From: PALSA-612 sp963765295
GTDB lineage: Bacteria > Actinomycetota > Thermoleophilia > Gaiellales > Gaiellaceae
DNA: 64,000 bases
NCBI GenBank assembly: GCA_963765295.1
Contig: CAVXVO010000008.1
Location: 124,001 to 188,000, forward strand
Reading direction: 5' to 3'
The notes under the pieces are model-generated. The model was not told where the DNA came from, made no database searches, and was given only the letters and a program-made list of their open reading frames with translations. A program made the position numbers and the translations under genes. Positions 9,123-17,823 of the stretch are shown piece after piece (position 1 is the first letter of the stretch; the number at the start of each line of letters is the position of its first letter).

Positions 9123-10205
9123 TCACTTGAAGGGAACAAGCGGCGACGTGTGTTGCTGACGCCGGAAGACCGCGAAGAAGTCTCGGTCGTCTGGCACCAG
9201 GTAGCGGCTCGCGGACTGCTGGTCGTTGGGGACGAGCTTGATGGGGTCGTGGATGCCTGCGCGGCCGTAGGTGATGAAGCTCGGCCATTCGGGGTTGATG
9301 TCGAGCTGCATCGCGCGCACAGCTCCTGCGCGGATCAGAATCGCGGCGAGCGTGTTCACCGTCTGCAGGTCCGCGGCGGCATAGATCAGGTTGCCTCTCC
9401 GATCGACTCCGACGCCGGAGCGCCAGACGCGGACGGCGCTCCCGAGCGTGTTTCCCCAATTCTTCCCCTGATTGAGCAGCGGGCTCGGGTGACCGCCGAC
9501 CACGATCAGAGGCAAATTTTGGCGAGCGAGCACGATGCTCCGTTCTGGCGTCGCGCCTCCTTGCCAGTTGACAACGTCGACCTTACCGTCACGATAGGCG
9601 ACGACCGTTCCCTCCCCGTCTCTGAGCGGGGTAGCCGTCCGACCATCCACCGAAAAGCCGCCCTGGCCGTCGCTATAGGTAAAGCCGCTATTGAAGGTCG
9701 CGAGCAGACGCGAGCGCTGCCGGACCGGGACTTCCATCGGGCCGCGAGGGGTGGCGTTCGGCGGCTCGTAGCGGCCCGGGTACAGGGCGAGCTGAGTCCG
9801 TGCGTGGTCGATCCAGGCGACGTACGCGACGATGCGCGGGTAGTCGGCCTCGGAGCGGAACGTCGTCACAAGCACCGGTGGGTCACTTGTAGCCTGCACA
9901 GTCGCTGGCCGCCAGACTCCTTCACCCGCCAGCGCAGGGAAGATCACAGGCCGTATAGGCGTGGGCCGCCGGGAGGCTAATGCGGCCCCCGATCCTGACG
10001 ATGCCGCCACGCCGACCGACGGCAGCCGCCTCAACGTCGGACCGCCCGGCGCCGGCGTATGCCAGGTGTACCAATAGCGCTCGACCGTGTTCACGAGCCA
10101 GGCGCCATGGTTCGCTCTCAACCACTCCACACTCCGGATCGACATCGGCAGACTCGACGGCTTCAACATCGTCGTCACGTACGAGTACGTCGCCGGAGCG
10201 AGCAA
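9123..10205 (-). CDS. Phosphodiester glycosidase-like membrane-anchored protein
   Basis: 360 residues from a TTG at 10205. The frame is open further upstream to about 10355 and encodes an Arg-rich stretch directly followed by IALTVFVCLLAPATYSYV, a signal anchor, so the true start is probably upstream (no ATG/GTG is available there; the start cannot be fixed). Domain marks: LLATFNSGFTYSDGQGGF, LARQNLPLIV, GVGVDRRGNLIYAAAD, QLDINPEWPSFITYGR. The usual ELDIN is QLDIN here, one difference from the two paralogues. Role as for those: secreted glycan or phosphodiester hydrolysis, substrate unknown. Confidence 0.8.
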   Translation of the reverse strand: MLAPATYSYVTTMLKPSSLPMSIRSVEWLRANHGAWLVNTVERYWYTWHTPAPGGPTLRRLPSVGVAASSGSGAALASRRPTPIRPVIFPALAGEGVWRPATVQATSDPPVLVTTFRSEADYPRIVAYVAWIDHARTQLALYPGRYEPPNATPRGPMEVPVRQRSRLLATFNSGFTYSDGQGGFSVDGRTATPLRDGEGTVVAYRDGKVDVVNWQGGATPERSIVLARQNLPLIVVGGHPSPLLNQGKNWGNTLGSAVRVWRSGVGVDRRGNLIYAAADLQTVNTLAAILIRAGAVRAMQLDINPEWPSFITYGRAGIHDPIKLVPNDQQSASRYLVPDDRDFFAVFRRQQHTSPLVPFK

Positions 10206-10704
10206 ACAGACGAAGACAGTCAGGGCGATCCGCCGTCGCCGCCGGCGGCGAAGCTTCCGCCGGCGACGCTCGGCTCGATCGGCGGCCGAACGCCTTCTGT
10301 CGGTCGCGCGCAGCCTCTGTTCAGATGGATGATCGAGGGAGGTCAGGATCTAGTGCCAGTAGCCGTCGGCCCGAAACCCCACGATCAGACCAGCGTTACA
10401 TGAAGTCCAGGTGAGCGTCCCCGGACTGATCACTGCGCAAAAGCGCAAGCCCAGACCCCGCGCCCACGGCCCCGAGCGGTCTCAGGCGGTTTCGAGCGGA
10501 CGAGGTCAGGAGCAGTCGACTTGAGAGGAATGCTGCTCGGCGCCCGATTCGACGCAACCATGCGGGACGCTCCCAGCAGCGGTCGAACCTGCGCACGGGG
10601 TTCAGGCGGCGTGCACCGGTCATTGCACCAGTCGTGAGAGTTGAGACTCGCGCGGCGAGCGGATGCGGTCGCCCGAGGTGTTCGACGGCCGTGCGGGAGG
10701 TCGC
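10206..10704. other. Region without a confident gene
   Basis: Apart from the possible N-terminal extension of the preceding gene (to about 10355) I see no reading frame with a domain, signal peptide or ribosome site here. Arg-rich translations on both strands look like GC-bias shadows. Confidence 0.5.
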
Positions 10705-11328
10705 CTAGTTCGCGGCTGGGATGGCCACGTCGGCCTCCAGGGTGCCGGGTCCGACTGCATTTGCCGCTGCGTGGGTGATGGTATGGGCCGCCTGCTGAGA
10801 GGTTAGGCGGTCGGTGTTGAGGAGCAGGTCATAGTGGGTGGGGCGTTCCCGACTGACACCGTAGAAGCGTTTGAGATAGACGGCGCGACCCTTGTCGGAC
10901 TCCTTGATCGCACGCGCGGCGTCACGAGTCTCGACGCCTTTCGTTTCGGCGAAGCGACGTGCGCGTGTCTCGGGCGAGGCTGTTATGAGCACCCTGAGGA
11001 TTCCGTCCCCGCCCTCCAGAGCGAACGACGCGGCGTGCGCCACGATCACGACCTTCCCCTGCCCGGCCGTCTCGCGGATCGAGTCGCGAATGAGCGCACG
11101 AAGGGCCTTCGTCGGTTCGCCGCCCGAGTCGTAGACCTCGAGCCGGCGTCCTGCTTTGCGTTCTTCCGCCAGAGCCAAAGCCTCAGGCCACATCTGATTC
11201 TTCTCCGCCGCCGTGAAGACGATCTCGTCGTCCACGTAGCGGAACCCGAGGCCTTCGGCAACGAGGCGACCGACCTCCTCGCCGCCAGCACACTCAGTAC
11301 GCGAGATACAAATGACTGACGACGCCAT
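10705..11328 (-). CDS. Cytidylate kinase-like family protein
   Basis: 207 residues from ATG 11328 (an ATG at 11340 and a longer start at 11415 exist). The N-terminus SSVICISRTECAGGEEVGRL shows the modified P-loop typical of the cytidylate-kinase-like (AAK6) family, in which GxxGSGKS is replaced by AGGEEVG. It continues with LGFRYVDDEIV, an HAASFAL segment, and RARRFAETKGV with later DKGRAVYLKRFYGV. Family members are presumed nucleotide or small-molecule kinases; the substrate is not known. It stands alone. Confidence 0.8.
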   Translation of the reverse strand: MASSVICISRTECAGGEEVGRLVAEGLGFRYVDDEIVFTAAEKNQMWPEALALAEERKAGRRLEVYDSGGEPTKALRALIRDSIRETAGQGKVVIVAHAASFALEGGDGILRVLITASPETRARRFAETKGVETRDAARAIKESDKGRAVYLKRFYGVSRERPTHYDLLLNTDRLTSQQAAHTITHAAANAVGPGTLEADVAIPAAN

Positions 11329-11485
11329 GACAACACCCATGCTAGCCCTGGGCACGTGCTCAGCTCTGGTCACTCGGACAACGTCTTCCCATCGCCGCGA
11401 GTGGTCGACGTTCAACGTGCCGAACCCCTTTCGCTTGGTGTGCCTAGCCGATGATTCGGCGTGCTCCGTAGTAGGCGGCTTGCGA

Positions 11486-11735
11486 CTAGGGGTCGCTAAG
11501 CGAGGTGATCTTGACGACGTCGCCGGTCTGTGGGCTTGGATGTAGTTGTGGTTTCCGGTGTAGATCCCGATGTGGTCGAGGTTGGAGAAGAAGACGAGGT
11601 CGCCGGGTTGGAGTTGGTCCTACGACACGTAGATGCCGTAGTTCCACTGGGCGGCCGCGAAGTGCGGTAGTGAGACCCCGACCTGTGCGAACACGTACAT
11701 GACCGAGCCGGGGCAGTCGAAGGTGCTTGGCCCCG
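11486..11735 (-). pseudogene. NlpC/P60 cysteine peptidase remnant
   Basis: Reading the minus strand from about 11735 gives GPSTFDCPGSVMYVFAQVGV, then SLPHFAAAQWNYGIYVS, a TAG stop at 11620-11622, then DQLQPGDLVFFSNLDHIGIY and a GNHNYIQA segment. This is the catalytic part of an NlpC/P60 endopeptidase, with its Cys present (DCPGS, usually DCSGL) and its His in DHIGIY. After IQA a one-base shift near 11535 is needed to reach the normal ending TGDVVKITSLSDP. An in-frame stop, a frameshift and no N-terminal half mark a dead gene. Confidence 0.75.
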
Positions 11736-11795
11736 CCGTGCCCGGGGTACGGCTTAGTTGGCATGCCCCGGCTTACCGGGGGGCCACGCGCTGGC

Positions 11796-12842
11796 TCAGG
11801 CGAACTGAGGCACGAACACGGTTCCCAAGCCGGCTGCCAGCAGCGCACCGCCGACGAGGCCCATGATGCCCAAGCTCCAGCGGCGCACGACTAGGGACCG
11901 GTAGGGCGCCAGCGTGAGGGCGCCTGCGATCCCGAACACGATTCCGGCCACAAGCTCAGCCGCATGAAAGACGAGGCCCGCCGCCACCGCGGAGGCAACG
12001 GGAATCCCTTGAGCGTGCAGCGCCAGCACAATCGCGCCGCTCGTAACCCCGACGTTGCCGGGGGTTAACGGCAACGCGGTGGCGACGATCACGACAGCGC
12101 ACATCAAGACGCCTGCCTCAACAGGATGTGGAATGCCCAGTGAGGCTGCGATCGCAATCGCAGCTAGAAGGCGAGTACCGGTTGCCGCGCCCAACCAGGC
12201 AAACAGCCACGCCGCCAGGCCGGGCGAGTCAGCCAGCGTTCGGAACACCTCCAGCAGCGGGGCGACCCTACCGGTCCGGAAACGCCTTGCGGTCACAACC
12301 GCGAGACCCCCCGCACAGGCCACCAGCCCGCCAAGAACAGCCAACAACCAGACGGGCACCGGCCCGACGATAGCCGCCGCGCCGACGACACCCGACTGGG
12401 TCAGAGTGTCTGCAACAGTGACCGCGCCCAAGGCACCTACGGTCACCAATGTGCGTCCGCTCCGTTCGCGCCCGAACGCCTTCGAGAATAATCCGACCCG
12501 CACCGCCTCACCAAGCCGGGCCGGAAGAAACGTGTTCGCCAGCGAGCCAACGCCATAACGCGCGCACGCGTCGACGTGACCGAGCCGCCCACCACAGCAA
12601 GCGAGCGTCAAGCGCCAGCCGCCAGCCGTCGCCACCAGCGAGGCAAGGAAGCCCGCCACGGCTGCCACCAACCACCGCCGGTCGGCCCCAGCCATACCCG
12701 CCATCCCCCTCGACAGGCTGTGTCCAAAACCGCCCCCGACGGCCAGGGCAGCGACAGCAGCCACGCCCCCCACCGCCGCCGCCGACAACGCCACCGCGCG
12801 AAACCGTGAACCCGCCAGTACCCGACTGTCAAACACTGACAC
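11796..12842 (-). CDS. Lysylphosphatidylglycerol synthase TM-region-like protein (flippase-like)
   Basis: 348 residues with about eight membrane helices and no soluble transferase domain. Family marks: GVGSLANTFLPARLGEAVRV in the first third, then LPLTPGNVGVTSGAIVLALH and FHAAELVAGIVFGIAGAL near the end. These proteins (UPF0104/LPG_synthase_TM) include flippases for lipid-linked sugars and aminoacyl lipids. The substrate is unknown; the nearby UbiA-type enzyme makes a lipid-linked sugar a fair guess. It directly follows the NlpC/P60 remnant. Confidence 0.85.
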   Translation of the reverse strand: MSVFDSRVLAGSRFRAVALSAAAVGGVAAVAALAVGGGFGHSLSRGMAGMAGADRRWLVAAVAGFLASLVATAGGWRLTLACCGGRLGHVDACARYGVGSLANTFLPARLGEAVRVGLFSKAFGRERSGRTLVTVGALGAVTVADTLTQSGVVGAAAIVGPVPVWLLAVLGGLVACAGGLAVVTARRFRTGRVAPLLEVFRTLADSPGLAAWLFAWLGAATGTRLLAAIAIAASLGIPHPVEAGVLMCAVVIVATALPLTPGNVGVTSGAIVLALHAQGIPVASAVAAGLVFHAAELVAGIVFGIAGALTLAPYRSLVVRRWSLGIMGLVGGALLAAGLGTVFVPQFA

Positions 12843-13082
12843 AAAGCATGCACCGCCAAGATTGGACCTGGGTTAGAGCAACGGCAAGATTCCACCGACA
12901 CCGTCTTTCGCTTCGGCGACGGCGGGCATACTCCGCCGGCGGCGTCAGCCTGGTCACAGCCGCTGGACGCCCTCGCCGTTACATTCACAAAGTCGCACGA
13001 ACCTTGGTGCCGAAGCTGAAGCTGGCTCCGCCTGTCAATCTCGGAGACTGCGATCGGGAGGTAGGCGGCCTGGTCTTCGGAA

Positions 13083-13229
13083 TTACTCCCCTGCGACGTC
13101 GCGGCGTAAGAAGATCAGGTATGCGGCTATGAGCGACGGCAGCGCGTAGAGCGCGCAGAGCCACGCTGCTCTGATGATCGGGGCCTATTCGGTTGGTACT
13201 CGCAGGAAGCCCTGCCACGCCTGGAACTG
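13083..13229 (-). pseudogene. 3'-end remnant of an ABC-2 type permease
   Basis: 147 bp encoding QFQAWQGFLRVPTE, a stop at 13185-13187, then APIIRAAWLCALYALPSL and AYLIFLRRDVAGE with its natural TAA stop. The same C-terminus occurs at 33138-33290 in the longer broken permease there. Similarity ends abruptly at 13229. Only the last ~49 codons survive, so this is a duplicated scrap. Confidence 0.7.
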
Positions 13230-13274
13230 TCGCGCGCCGCGCTCGACCTCGGGCCTGGTTAACGTGCCTTTCTG

Positions 13275-13883
13275 GTGACTGTGCGTTTCGCGACCGGTTC
13301 GGCTGTGCTCGTGCTCGCCATTGCGGCCGGGACTGCTGTCGCGTCGGGACGAGCCACGGTGGATCCGGGCAGGCAGCCGCAGACGACTGCGCTCCCATCG
13401 TCGAGCACGCCGCGTTTTCGTGCGCGAATGCAGGCGCTGTGGCGCGGGATCGTGGACGATTCCGCGCCCGCAGCCCTGCCTGCCTTCTTCCCGGAGACGG
13501 CCTACGCCCAGGTCAAGCAGCTTCCGAACGCCGGCGCGGACTACCGCGACCGCCTGCTCTCGAACTTCCGTGCTGATCTTCTCGCCGCACACCGGCTGGT
13601 GTTCGACGGCCCCGGCCGGCCGGCGCTCGCCACCGTCCTGGTGCCCCACGAGTGGGCCTGGATTACGCCCGGGTACTGCGCCAATAAAGTCGGTTACTGG
13701 CACGCTCCGGGCGCTCGGCTCGTGTATCGCCGTGCCGGTCGCACGTTCTCGCTGGGGATCTTCTCGCTCATCTCCTGGCGTGGGGAGTGGTATGTCGTGC
13801 ACCTATCCGTCTGGGACAAGCCCGGCACCGTCGACGATCCGTCGGCCGGCGTCGGTCACGTCGGTCCGGCGGGCGGCTGCTGA
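13275..13883 (+). CDS. Secreted protein of unknown function
   Basis: 202 residues from GTG 13275. An N-terminal signal peptide (FATGSAVLVLAIAAGTAVAS) is followed by a soluble domain with YRDRLLSNFRADLLAAH, HEWAWITPGYCANKVGYW and WRGEWYVVHLSVWD, ending in a Gly/Cys tail. Two Cys residues could pair. I do not recognise the family. Its stop is directly followed by the GTG start of the next gene, so the two are probably co-translated. Confidence 0.65.
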   Translation: MTVRFATGSAVLVLAIAAGTAVASGRATVDPGRQPQTTALPSSSTPRFRARMQALWRGIVDDSAPAALPAFFPETAYAQVKQLPNAGADYRDRLLSNFRADLLAAHRLVFDGPGRPALATVLVPHEWAWITPGYCANKVGYWHAPGARLVYRRAGRTFSLGIFSLISWRGEWYVVHLSVWDKPGTVDDPSAGVGHVGPAGGC

Positions 13884-14828
13884 GTGTCGCGCCTGCTCGG
13901 GGCGTGCGCGCTCGTGGTGATACTCGGTTGGGTCCTGTCCGCGGACACACCGGCCGCGAGCAGGTCGCCCCGGGCACAGTTCCCGGTCGGGCTGACCGTG
14001 GTCACATGGACCGACCGGACGCGGACGATCCGGCTACCGAATGGTCGGCTCGAGCCCCGGCGGCTGCTTACGTACATCCGGTATCCCGCCCTCGGAACAG
14101 CTTCAAGGACCGACCTGCTGCGCGCGCCTGCTGCGCGCGGCGCGGCGCCTTTTCCGCTTGTCGTGTTCGGACATGGATTCGCAGTGACCCCGGCGATCTA
14201 TGCGACGCTGCTGCGGGGCTGGGCGGCCGCAGGCTACGTCGTTGCAGCGCCGGTGTTCCCGCTCGGAAACGCGAACGCTCCCGGCGGGCCTGACGAGGCG
14301 GACATCGTCAACCAGCCCGGGGACTTGAGCTTCGTTGTCTCCCACCTGCTGGCCGCGAGCGCGTCGCCGAGCAGCCTCCTGAGCGGCATGGTCGACCCGT
14401 CGCGGATTGCCGTTGCCGGGCACTCGGACGGCGGCGAGACGGCGCTCGCCACCGCTTACGACCGCGGCTACCGAGATCCGCGCGTGCGCGCCGCGATCAT
14501 TCTTTCGGGAGCCACGATCCCGGGGTCCGATCGGCTCGGGTTCCCCGCAGACGGCCTGCCGCTGCTCGCGACGCAGGGATCCGCAGACACGCTCAACCGC
14601 CCCAAGGACACAAGGGCGTTCTTCGACCTCGCCCCGCGGCCGAAGTTCCTGCTCACGCTGCTCGGCGCGGCGCATCTGCCGCCGTACACCTACGAACAGC
14701 CGCAGCTCTCGATCGTCGAGCGGGTCACGATCGCCTTTCTCGACCACTACTTCAAGAGCAGCCCGCTCGGCCCGCTCCACGGGGCCGGGAATGTCCCCGG
14801 TCTCAGCACGCTCACGGCCGACCGCTGA
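13884..14828 (+). CDS. Secreted alpha/beta hydrolase (dienelactone hydrolase/cutinase-like fold)
   Basis: 314 residues; signal peptide in the first ~25 (LLGACALVVILGWVLSA). Oxyanion segment VVFGHGF, nucleophile elbow AGHSDGGETAL (Ser), acidic residue in TQGSADTLNRP and His in LLGAAHLPPYTY complete the triad. The fold resembles the chlorophyllase/PET-hydrolase-like group with substrate unknown. It starts immediately after the stop of the preceding secreted protein gene. Confidence 0.8.
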   Translation: MSRLLGACALVVILGWVLSADTPAASRSPRAQFPVGLTVVTWTDRTRTIRLPNGRLEPRRLLTYIRYPALGTASRTDLLRAPAARGAAPFPLVVFGHGFAVTPAIYATLLRGWAAAGYVVAAPVFPLGNANAPGGPDEADIVNQPGDLSFVVSHLLAASASPSSLLSGMVDPSRIAVAGHSDGGETALATAYDRGYRDPRVRAAIILSGATIPGSDRLGFPADGLPLLATQGSADTLNRPKDTRAFFDLAPRPKFLLTLLGAAHLPPYTYEQPQLSIVERVTIAFLDHYFKSSPLGPLHGAGNVPGLSTLTADR

Positions 14829-14990
14829 GCGGCCGCGTCGGCTCCGCGCCAACGTGCGGCTGAGCCCCCGCCGGCCAGCTTCGACGGACGGCTGGCGGCG
14901 CACGTATCAACCCGTGCCGGCAGACGCTGGCTGATCACGGCGGCGCCGGGGCGGCGGCTACGAGTACGGCCGCCGACGTCCCTTCGCCGA

Positions 14991-15158
14991 TCACAGCCGC
15001 CGACGGCATCGACCGCGAAGACCGGACAACCGGTGCAGAGCGCGGGGAATCGACTGCGACGAGCCAGAGGGCGCCGGCTGCTGTCGCGTCCACGCTAAAA
15101 CCGCGACAGCGGCCGAGAGCGCCCAGACCGAGAACACCGTTGCCCAGATCGTGCGCAT
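14991..15158 (-). CDS. Small single-helix membrane protein
   Basis: 55 residues starting RTIWATVFSVWALSAAVAV after the Met, then a basic tail. Its ATG overlaps the stop of the upstream small membrane protein as TGATG, which supports translation. No known family. Confidence 0.5.
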   Translation of the reverse strand: MRTIWATVFSVWALSAAVAVLAWTRQQPAPSGSSQSIPRALHRLSGLRGRCRRRL

Positions 15159-15451
15159 CAGTCTCCCGGCTCGACCCTCGGCGGCGCCGCAGGCGCAGGC
15201 CCGACAACCTGGCTGACCGTCGGCGGTGACTGCTGCACCGCAGCCGCAGTCCGCGTCAAGCCGGCGATCGCCGCGGCCATCGTCACGACCGTGGCCGCGA
15301 GCACCGCCGCCAAGGCGAACAACTCATGCCGACTAGGCAACGATCCGCTCCGATCACTCTTGGCTGCTCCGTTTGAGCCTGCCGCGCTCGAGGGTGTTCC
15401 GATGACGCTGGCCATGCTTGCGAGGCTAGTCGGAGGCGTTCCGACAAGCAT
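15158..15451 (-). CDS. Small membrane protein of unknown function
   Basis: 97 residues from ATG 15451, preceded by AGGG at a suitable distance. One membrane helix (HELFALAAVLAATVVTMAAA) with a Pro/Ala-rich outer tail ending PPRVEPGD. It lies downstream of the response regulator gene on the same strand and overlaps the next small gene, suggesting one transcript with the regulator. Confidence 0.55.
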   Translation of the reverse strand: MLVGTPPTSLASMASVIGTPSSAAGSNGAAKSDRSGSLPSRHELFALAAVLAATVVTMAAAIAGLTRTAAAVQQSPPTVSQVVGPAPAAPPRVEPGD

Positions 15452-15512
15452 CCGTGGCAACCCTGCGGAACTGCCGCGAGCCCTGTTGGCGGATAGTTCG
15501 GCGCCGCCGTTG

Positions 15513-16175
15513 CTAGTCGATCGGGCGGAGTCGTAGTCCGTTGCCGCGGACGGTTTCGATCCAGGCCGGGTTGCCGAGCTTGCGGCGCAGCGCGACGACG
15601 TGGACGTCGATCGTCTTTCTGCTGCCGCTCCAGCTCGTTTGCCATACCTCGGCGAGGATCTGCTTGCGGGAGACGAGGTTGCCGGGTTGGCGGGCGAGGA
15701 GGGCCAGTAGATCGAACTCCTTCGGCGTAAGAAGAATCTCGTGCCCCCCGAGTAGCACGCGACGTGCGCGCAGGTCGATCTCCAACGATCCTGCACGAAG
15801 GGGATGCGGCGCCTCCGGGGTGGTTCGCCGCGTGATCGCTCGCAGGCGGGCGATCAGCTCCCGGAAGCTGAAGGGTTTGGTGATGTAGTCGTCGGCGCCG
15901 AGTTCGAGCCCGGCGATCCGGTCGGTCTCGCGCGCCCGGGCGGTGAGCATGATGACTGGGACGCGGGAGCGTGCACGCAGCCGGCGGAAGACGTCGTGAC
16001 CGTCCATGTCGGGAAGTCCCAGATCGAGGAGTACGAGATCGGCATCGGCAGCATCCAGGGCAGCCTGCCCAGTTGCGACCCGCGAGACCTCGTATCCCTC
16101 CCGCCGAAGCCCTTCCGCGAGCGGAGCGGCGGTCGAGTCGTCGTCTTCGACGATCAGGATGCGCACCGCCCCCAT
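15513..16175 (-). CDS. OmpR-family response regulator
   Basis: 220 residues from ATG 16175. Receiver domain: ILIVEDDDSTAAPL (acidic pocket), phospho-acceptor Asp in LVLLDLGLPDMDG, Thr in VIMLTARA and Lys in ITKPFSFREL. The winged-helix DNA-binding domain follows (TPKEFDLLALLARQPGNLVS through RKLGNPAWIETVRGNGLRL). No sensor kinase gene is nearby, so it is an orphan regulator. A truncated copy of its 3' end sits at 26937-27118. It starts 2 bases after the stop of the small gene 16178-16396. Confidence 0.92.
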   Translation of the reverse strand: MGAVRILIVEDDDSTAAPLAEGLRREGYEVSRVATGQAALDAADADLVLLDLGLPDMDGHDVFRRLRARSRVPVIMLTARARETDRIAGLELGADDYITKPFSFRELIARLRAITRRTTPEAPHPLRAGSLEIDLRARRVLLGGHEILLTPKEFDLLALLARQPGNLVSRKQILAEVWQTSWSGSRKTIDVHVVALRRKLGNPAWIETVRGNGLRLRPID

Positions 16176-16177
16176 TT

Positions 16178-16396
16178 CTAGGCAGCGTCCTCGAGCGCTG
16201 CTCTGTCCGCGTACACGAACGGGTGGTAGTAGACGTCGAGCGCGTTCTCGCTCTTGGCGGCCAGCCTGAGGGCATGACCGTTCCTGTCGGTGACGACGAC
16301 GGTCAGTCGCCCGTCGGCCCGCCTCCATCTGAGCGACACCTCGACTCCGTCACCGTCGATCCGTCGTGCCAGCTCTTTAGGGCGTCCGCCTCGCAT
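16178..16396 (-). CDS. Small conserved-looking cytoplasmic protein upstream of the response regulator
   Basis: 72 residues: a basic start (RGGRPKELARRI), a beta-rich middle (VEVSLRWRRADGRLTVVVTD) and the tail ALDVYYHPFVYADRAALEDA. The YYHP..YA motif recurs in unnamed actinobacterial small proteins as I recall them. It is two bases from the regulator gene and surely co-transcribed. Function unknown. Confidence 0.65.
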   Translation of the reverse strand: MRGGRPKELARRIDGDGVEVSLRWRRADGRLTVVVTDRNGHALRLAAKSENALDVYYHPFVYADRAALEDAA

Positions 16397-16600
16397 TCGA
16401 CTCCTTTCCGATTCGTGTCAACGAGCGTAGGAGACGAACGGCAAGGGCCGGGACAGGCCGCGGCCAAGCTTCGAGCGCAGCCGGTAAATCACTCGACCTT
16501 GGCCGAAACATCGCCCTGATGGCCGAGTCTTAGCCCGGCCGCCGCTCGTGCCGCCCTACGGTGCGTGCTCCGCGTCCCGACGACAGCGAGGTGGAAGCGA

Positions 16601-17086
16601 GTGTCTCGTCTGCACGCAGTGTTCCTCTCCCTCTGTGCGGCTGCCGCCCTCATGGCAGGGACGGCCGCCCTGGCTCACACGCTGCACCTCGGTGCCACGT
16701 CGAAGAAGGCATCGACCCGGCTGCTCGTCCGGCGCAACCAGGAACTCGACCGGTTCGAAGCGTCGCTTCGGAGCGCGCTCAGCCGTAAGCCGCCTCCACT
16801 GCCGCCGGTACCCGCCGTCAAAGCACCCGTCGTCGTGAAGGCGCCGCCGATCTCTCTGCCGGCTCCGCCTCCTTCCCCCGCTCAGGTCGTAGCCCCTCCG
16901 GCACCAAGTCCTCCGCCCGCACCTCTGCCGGCACCGGCTCCCGCGCCGGCCCTGGTTGCCGCCAAGACGCCGCGCGTGATCTACAAACGCCCGCCCCCGA
17001 TCATCATCCACATTCACAAACACGGCAGCGAGGAACAGGACTTGCAGCAACCCGAAGGGGATGGTGGCGATGTCGGCGGGGACTAG
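16601..17086 (+). CDS. Proline-rich membrane-anchored protein
   Basis: 161 residues from GTG 16601, chosen for GAGG 9 bases upstream. Signal anchor (HAVFLSLCAAAALMAGTAAL), a short helical part with LVRRNQELDRFEASLRSAL, then about 80 residues of Pro/Ala/Val repeats and a tail with IIIHIHKHG. The Pro-rich part probably spans the wall. It overlaps the next gene by 17 bases. Confidence 0.65.
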   Translation: MSRLHAVFLSLCAAAALMAGTAALAHTLHLGATSKKASTRLLVRRNQELDRFEASLRSALSRKPPPLPPVPAVKAPVVVKAPPISLPAPPPSPAQVVAPPAPSPPPAPLPAPAPAPALVAAKTPRVIYKRPPPIIIHIHKHGSEEQDLQQPEGDGGDVGGD

Positions 17087-17579
17087 CCACACAGCCCGGC
17101 TCTACGCACTGATCGTGTCGGGCCTGCTCTTCTTCGTCGTCTGGGCCGTCGTGGCCGCGCACCCGTGGCAACGCGCCGCAGCCGACCCGCGACTCGTCGC
17201 CCTGACACGCCGAGAGCAAAGGCTCCGCTTCGACGCAACCCGCGTCCGGAAGATCGTCACACGACGTTACGCCGACTACCGGATCCAGCTCACCCGTCGC
17301 CGCATCCAGATCGCCGCCGCCCACCGACGGCAGGCGCAACTGAACGCGGCCGCGAAACGGCGAGAGGCGCAACTCGCAGCTGCCGCTGCCCTACTGGTCG
17401 CACAACAACAAGCTGCTGCAGCCTCGACACAAACCGTCTATCCCACTCCACCGGCGACGGCGGCACCCGCCGCCGCAGCTCCCTCGGCCCTGGCTCAGAC
17501 TCCGAGTCCGCCTCCCGCGGCAGCACCGCCCGTCCGGGTGGTCACGCTGCCCCCGCTCGTCGTCACCCGGACCTCTTGA
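17070..17579 (+). CDS. Membrane-anchored coiled-coil protein with Ala/Pro-rich tail
   Basis: 169 residues from ATG 17070 (an ATG at 17061 is also possible). One membrane helix (YALIVSGLLFFVVWAVVA), an Arg/Gln-rich helical stretch (REQRLRFDATRVRKIVTRRY onward) of coiled-coil type, then an Ala/Pro/Thr-rich tail. Translationally coupled to the preceding Pro-rich protein. The last 87 bp of this gene recur at 27121-27207. Confidence 0.6.
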   Translation: MSAGTSHTARLYALIVSGLLFFVVWAVVAAHPWQRAAADPRLVALTRREQRLRFDATRVRKIVTRRYADYRIQLTRRRIQIAAAHRRQAQLNAAAKRREAQLAAAAALLVAQQQAAAASTQTVYPTPPATAAPAAAAPSALAQTPSPPPAAAPPVRVVTLPPLVVTRTS

Positions 17580-17688
17580 ACGAGAACCTCCCGACCGCCA
17601 CGCCTCGCGACGCTCGCGCTACCACCCCCGCTGATAGCAACTCGTCGGCTGGTCGGTGGCGTGAGACCTCGGCTCGTAACACGCGTGT

Positions 17689-17734
17689 GCGGGCTGCGCA
17701 TACGACCTCGGTTGGGTCGGTAGGCGCAGTCCGC
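17689..17734. terminator. Hairpin following lysine-rich peptide gene A
   Basis: Arms GCGGGCTGCGC and GCGCAGTCCGC (one mismatch) with a nested CGACC/GGTCG stem inside. It lies 15 bases past the stop of the peptide gene on its transcript. The same arm sequence follows all three peptide genes. Confidence 0.65.
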
Positions 17735-17748
17735 GCTCGCTGGGAGAC

Positions 17749-17823
17749 TTAGACGTCGCGCTTCTCGCGCGTGTCCTTCTTGCCTTTTTCCTTCCGGTCA
17801 TCCTTCTTCGTCTTCTTCGGCAT
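17749..17823 (-). CDS. 24-residue lysine-rich peptide, copy A
   Basis: ATG at 17823 with AAGGAGG 9 bases upstream; 24 codons then TAA. Composition: 10 Lys, 3 Arg, 4 Asp, 2 Glu, no hydrophobic stretch; it begins MPKKTKKDDRKEKGKK and ends REKRDV. The encoded peptide is identical to copy C (24078-24152) and the same length as the diverged copy B. The optimal ribosome site, fixed length and conserved trailing hairpin argue for a real product. Such a charged peptide could bind nucleic acid, ribosome or membrane phospholipid, but I know no family for it. Confidence 0.65.
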   Translation of the reverse strand: MPKKTKKDDRKEKGKKDTREKRDV

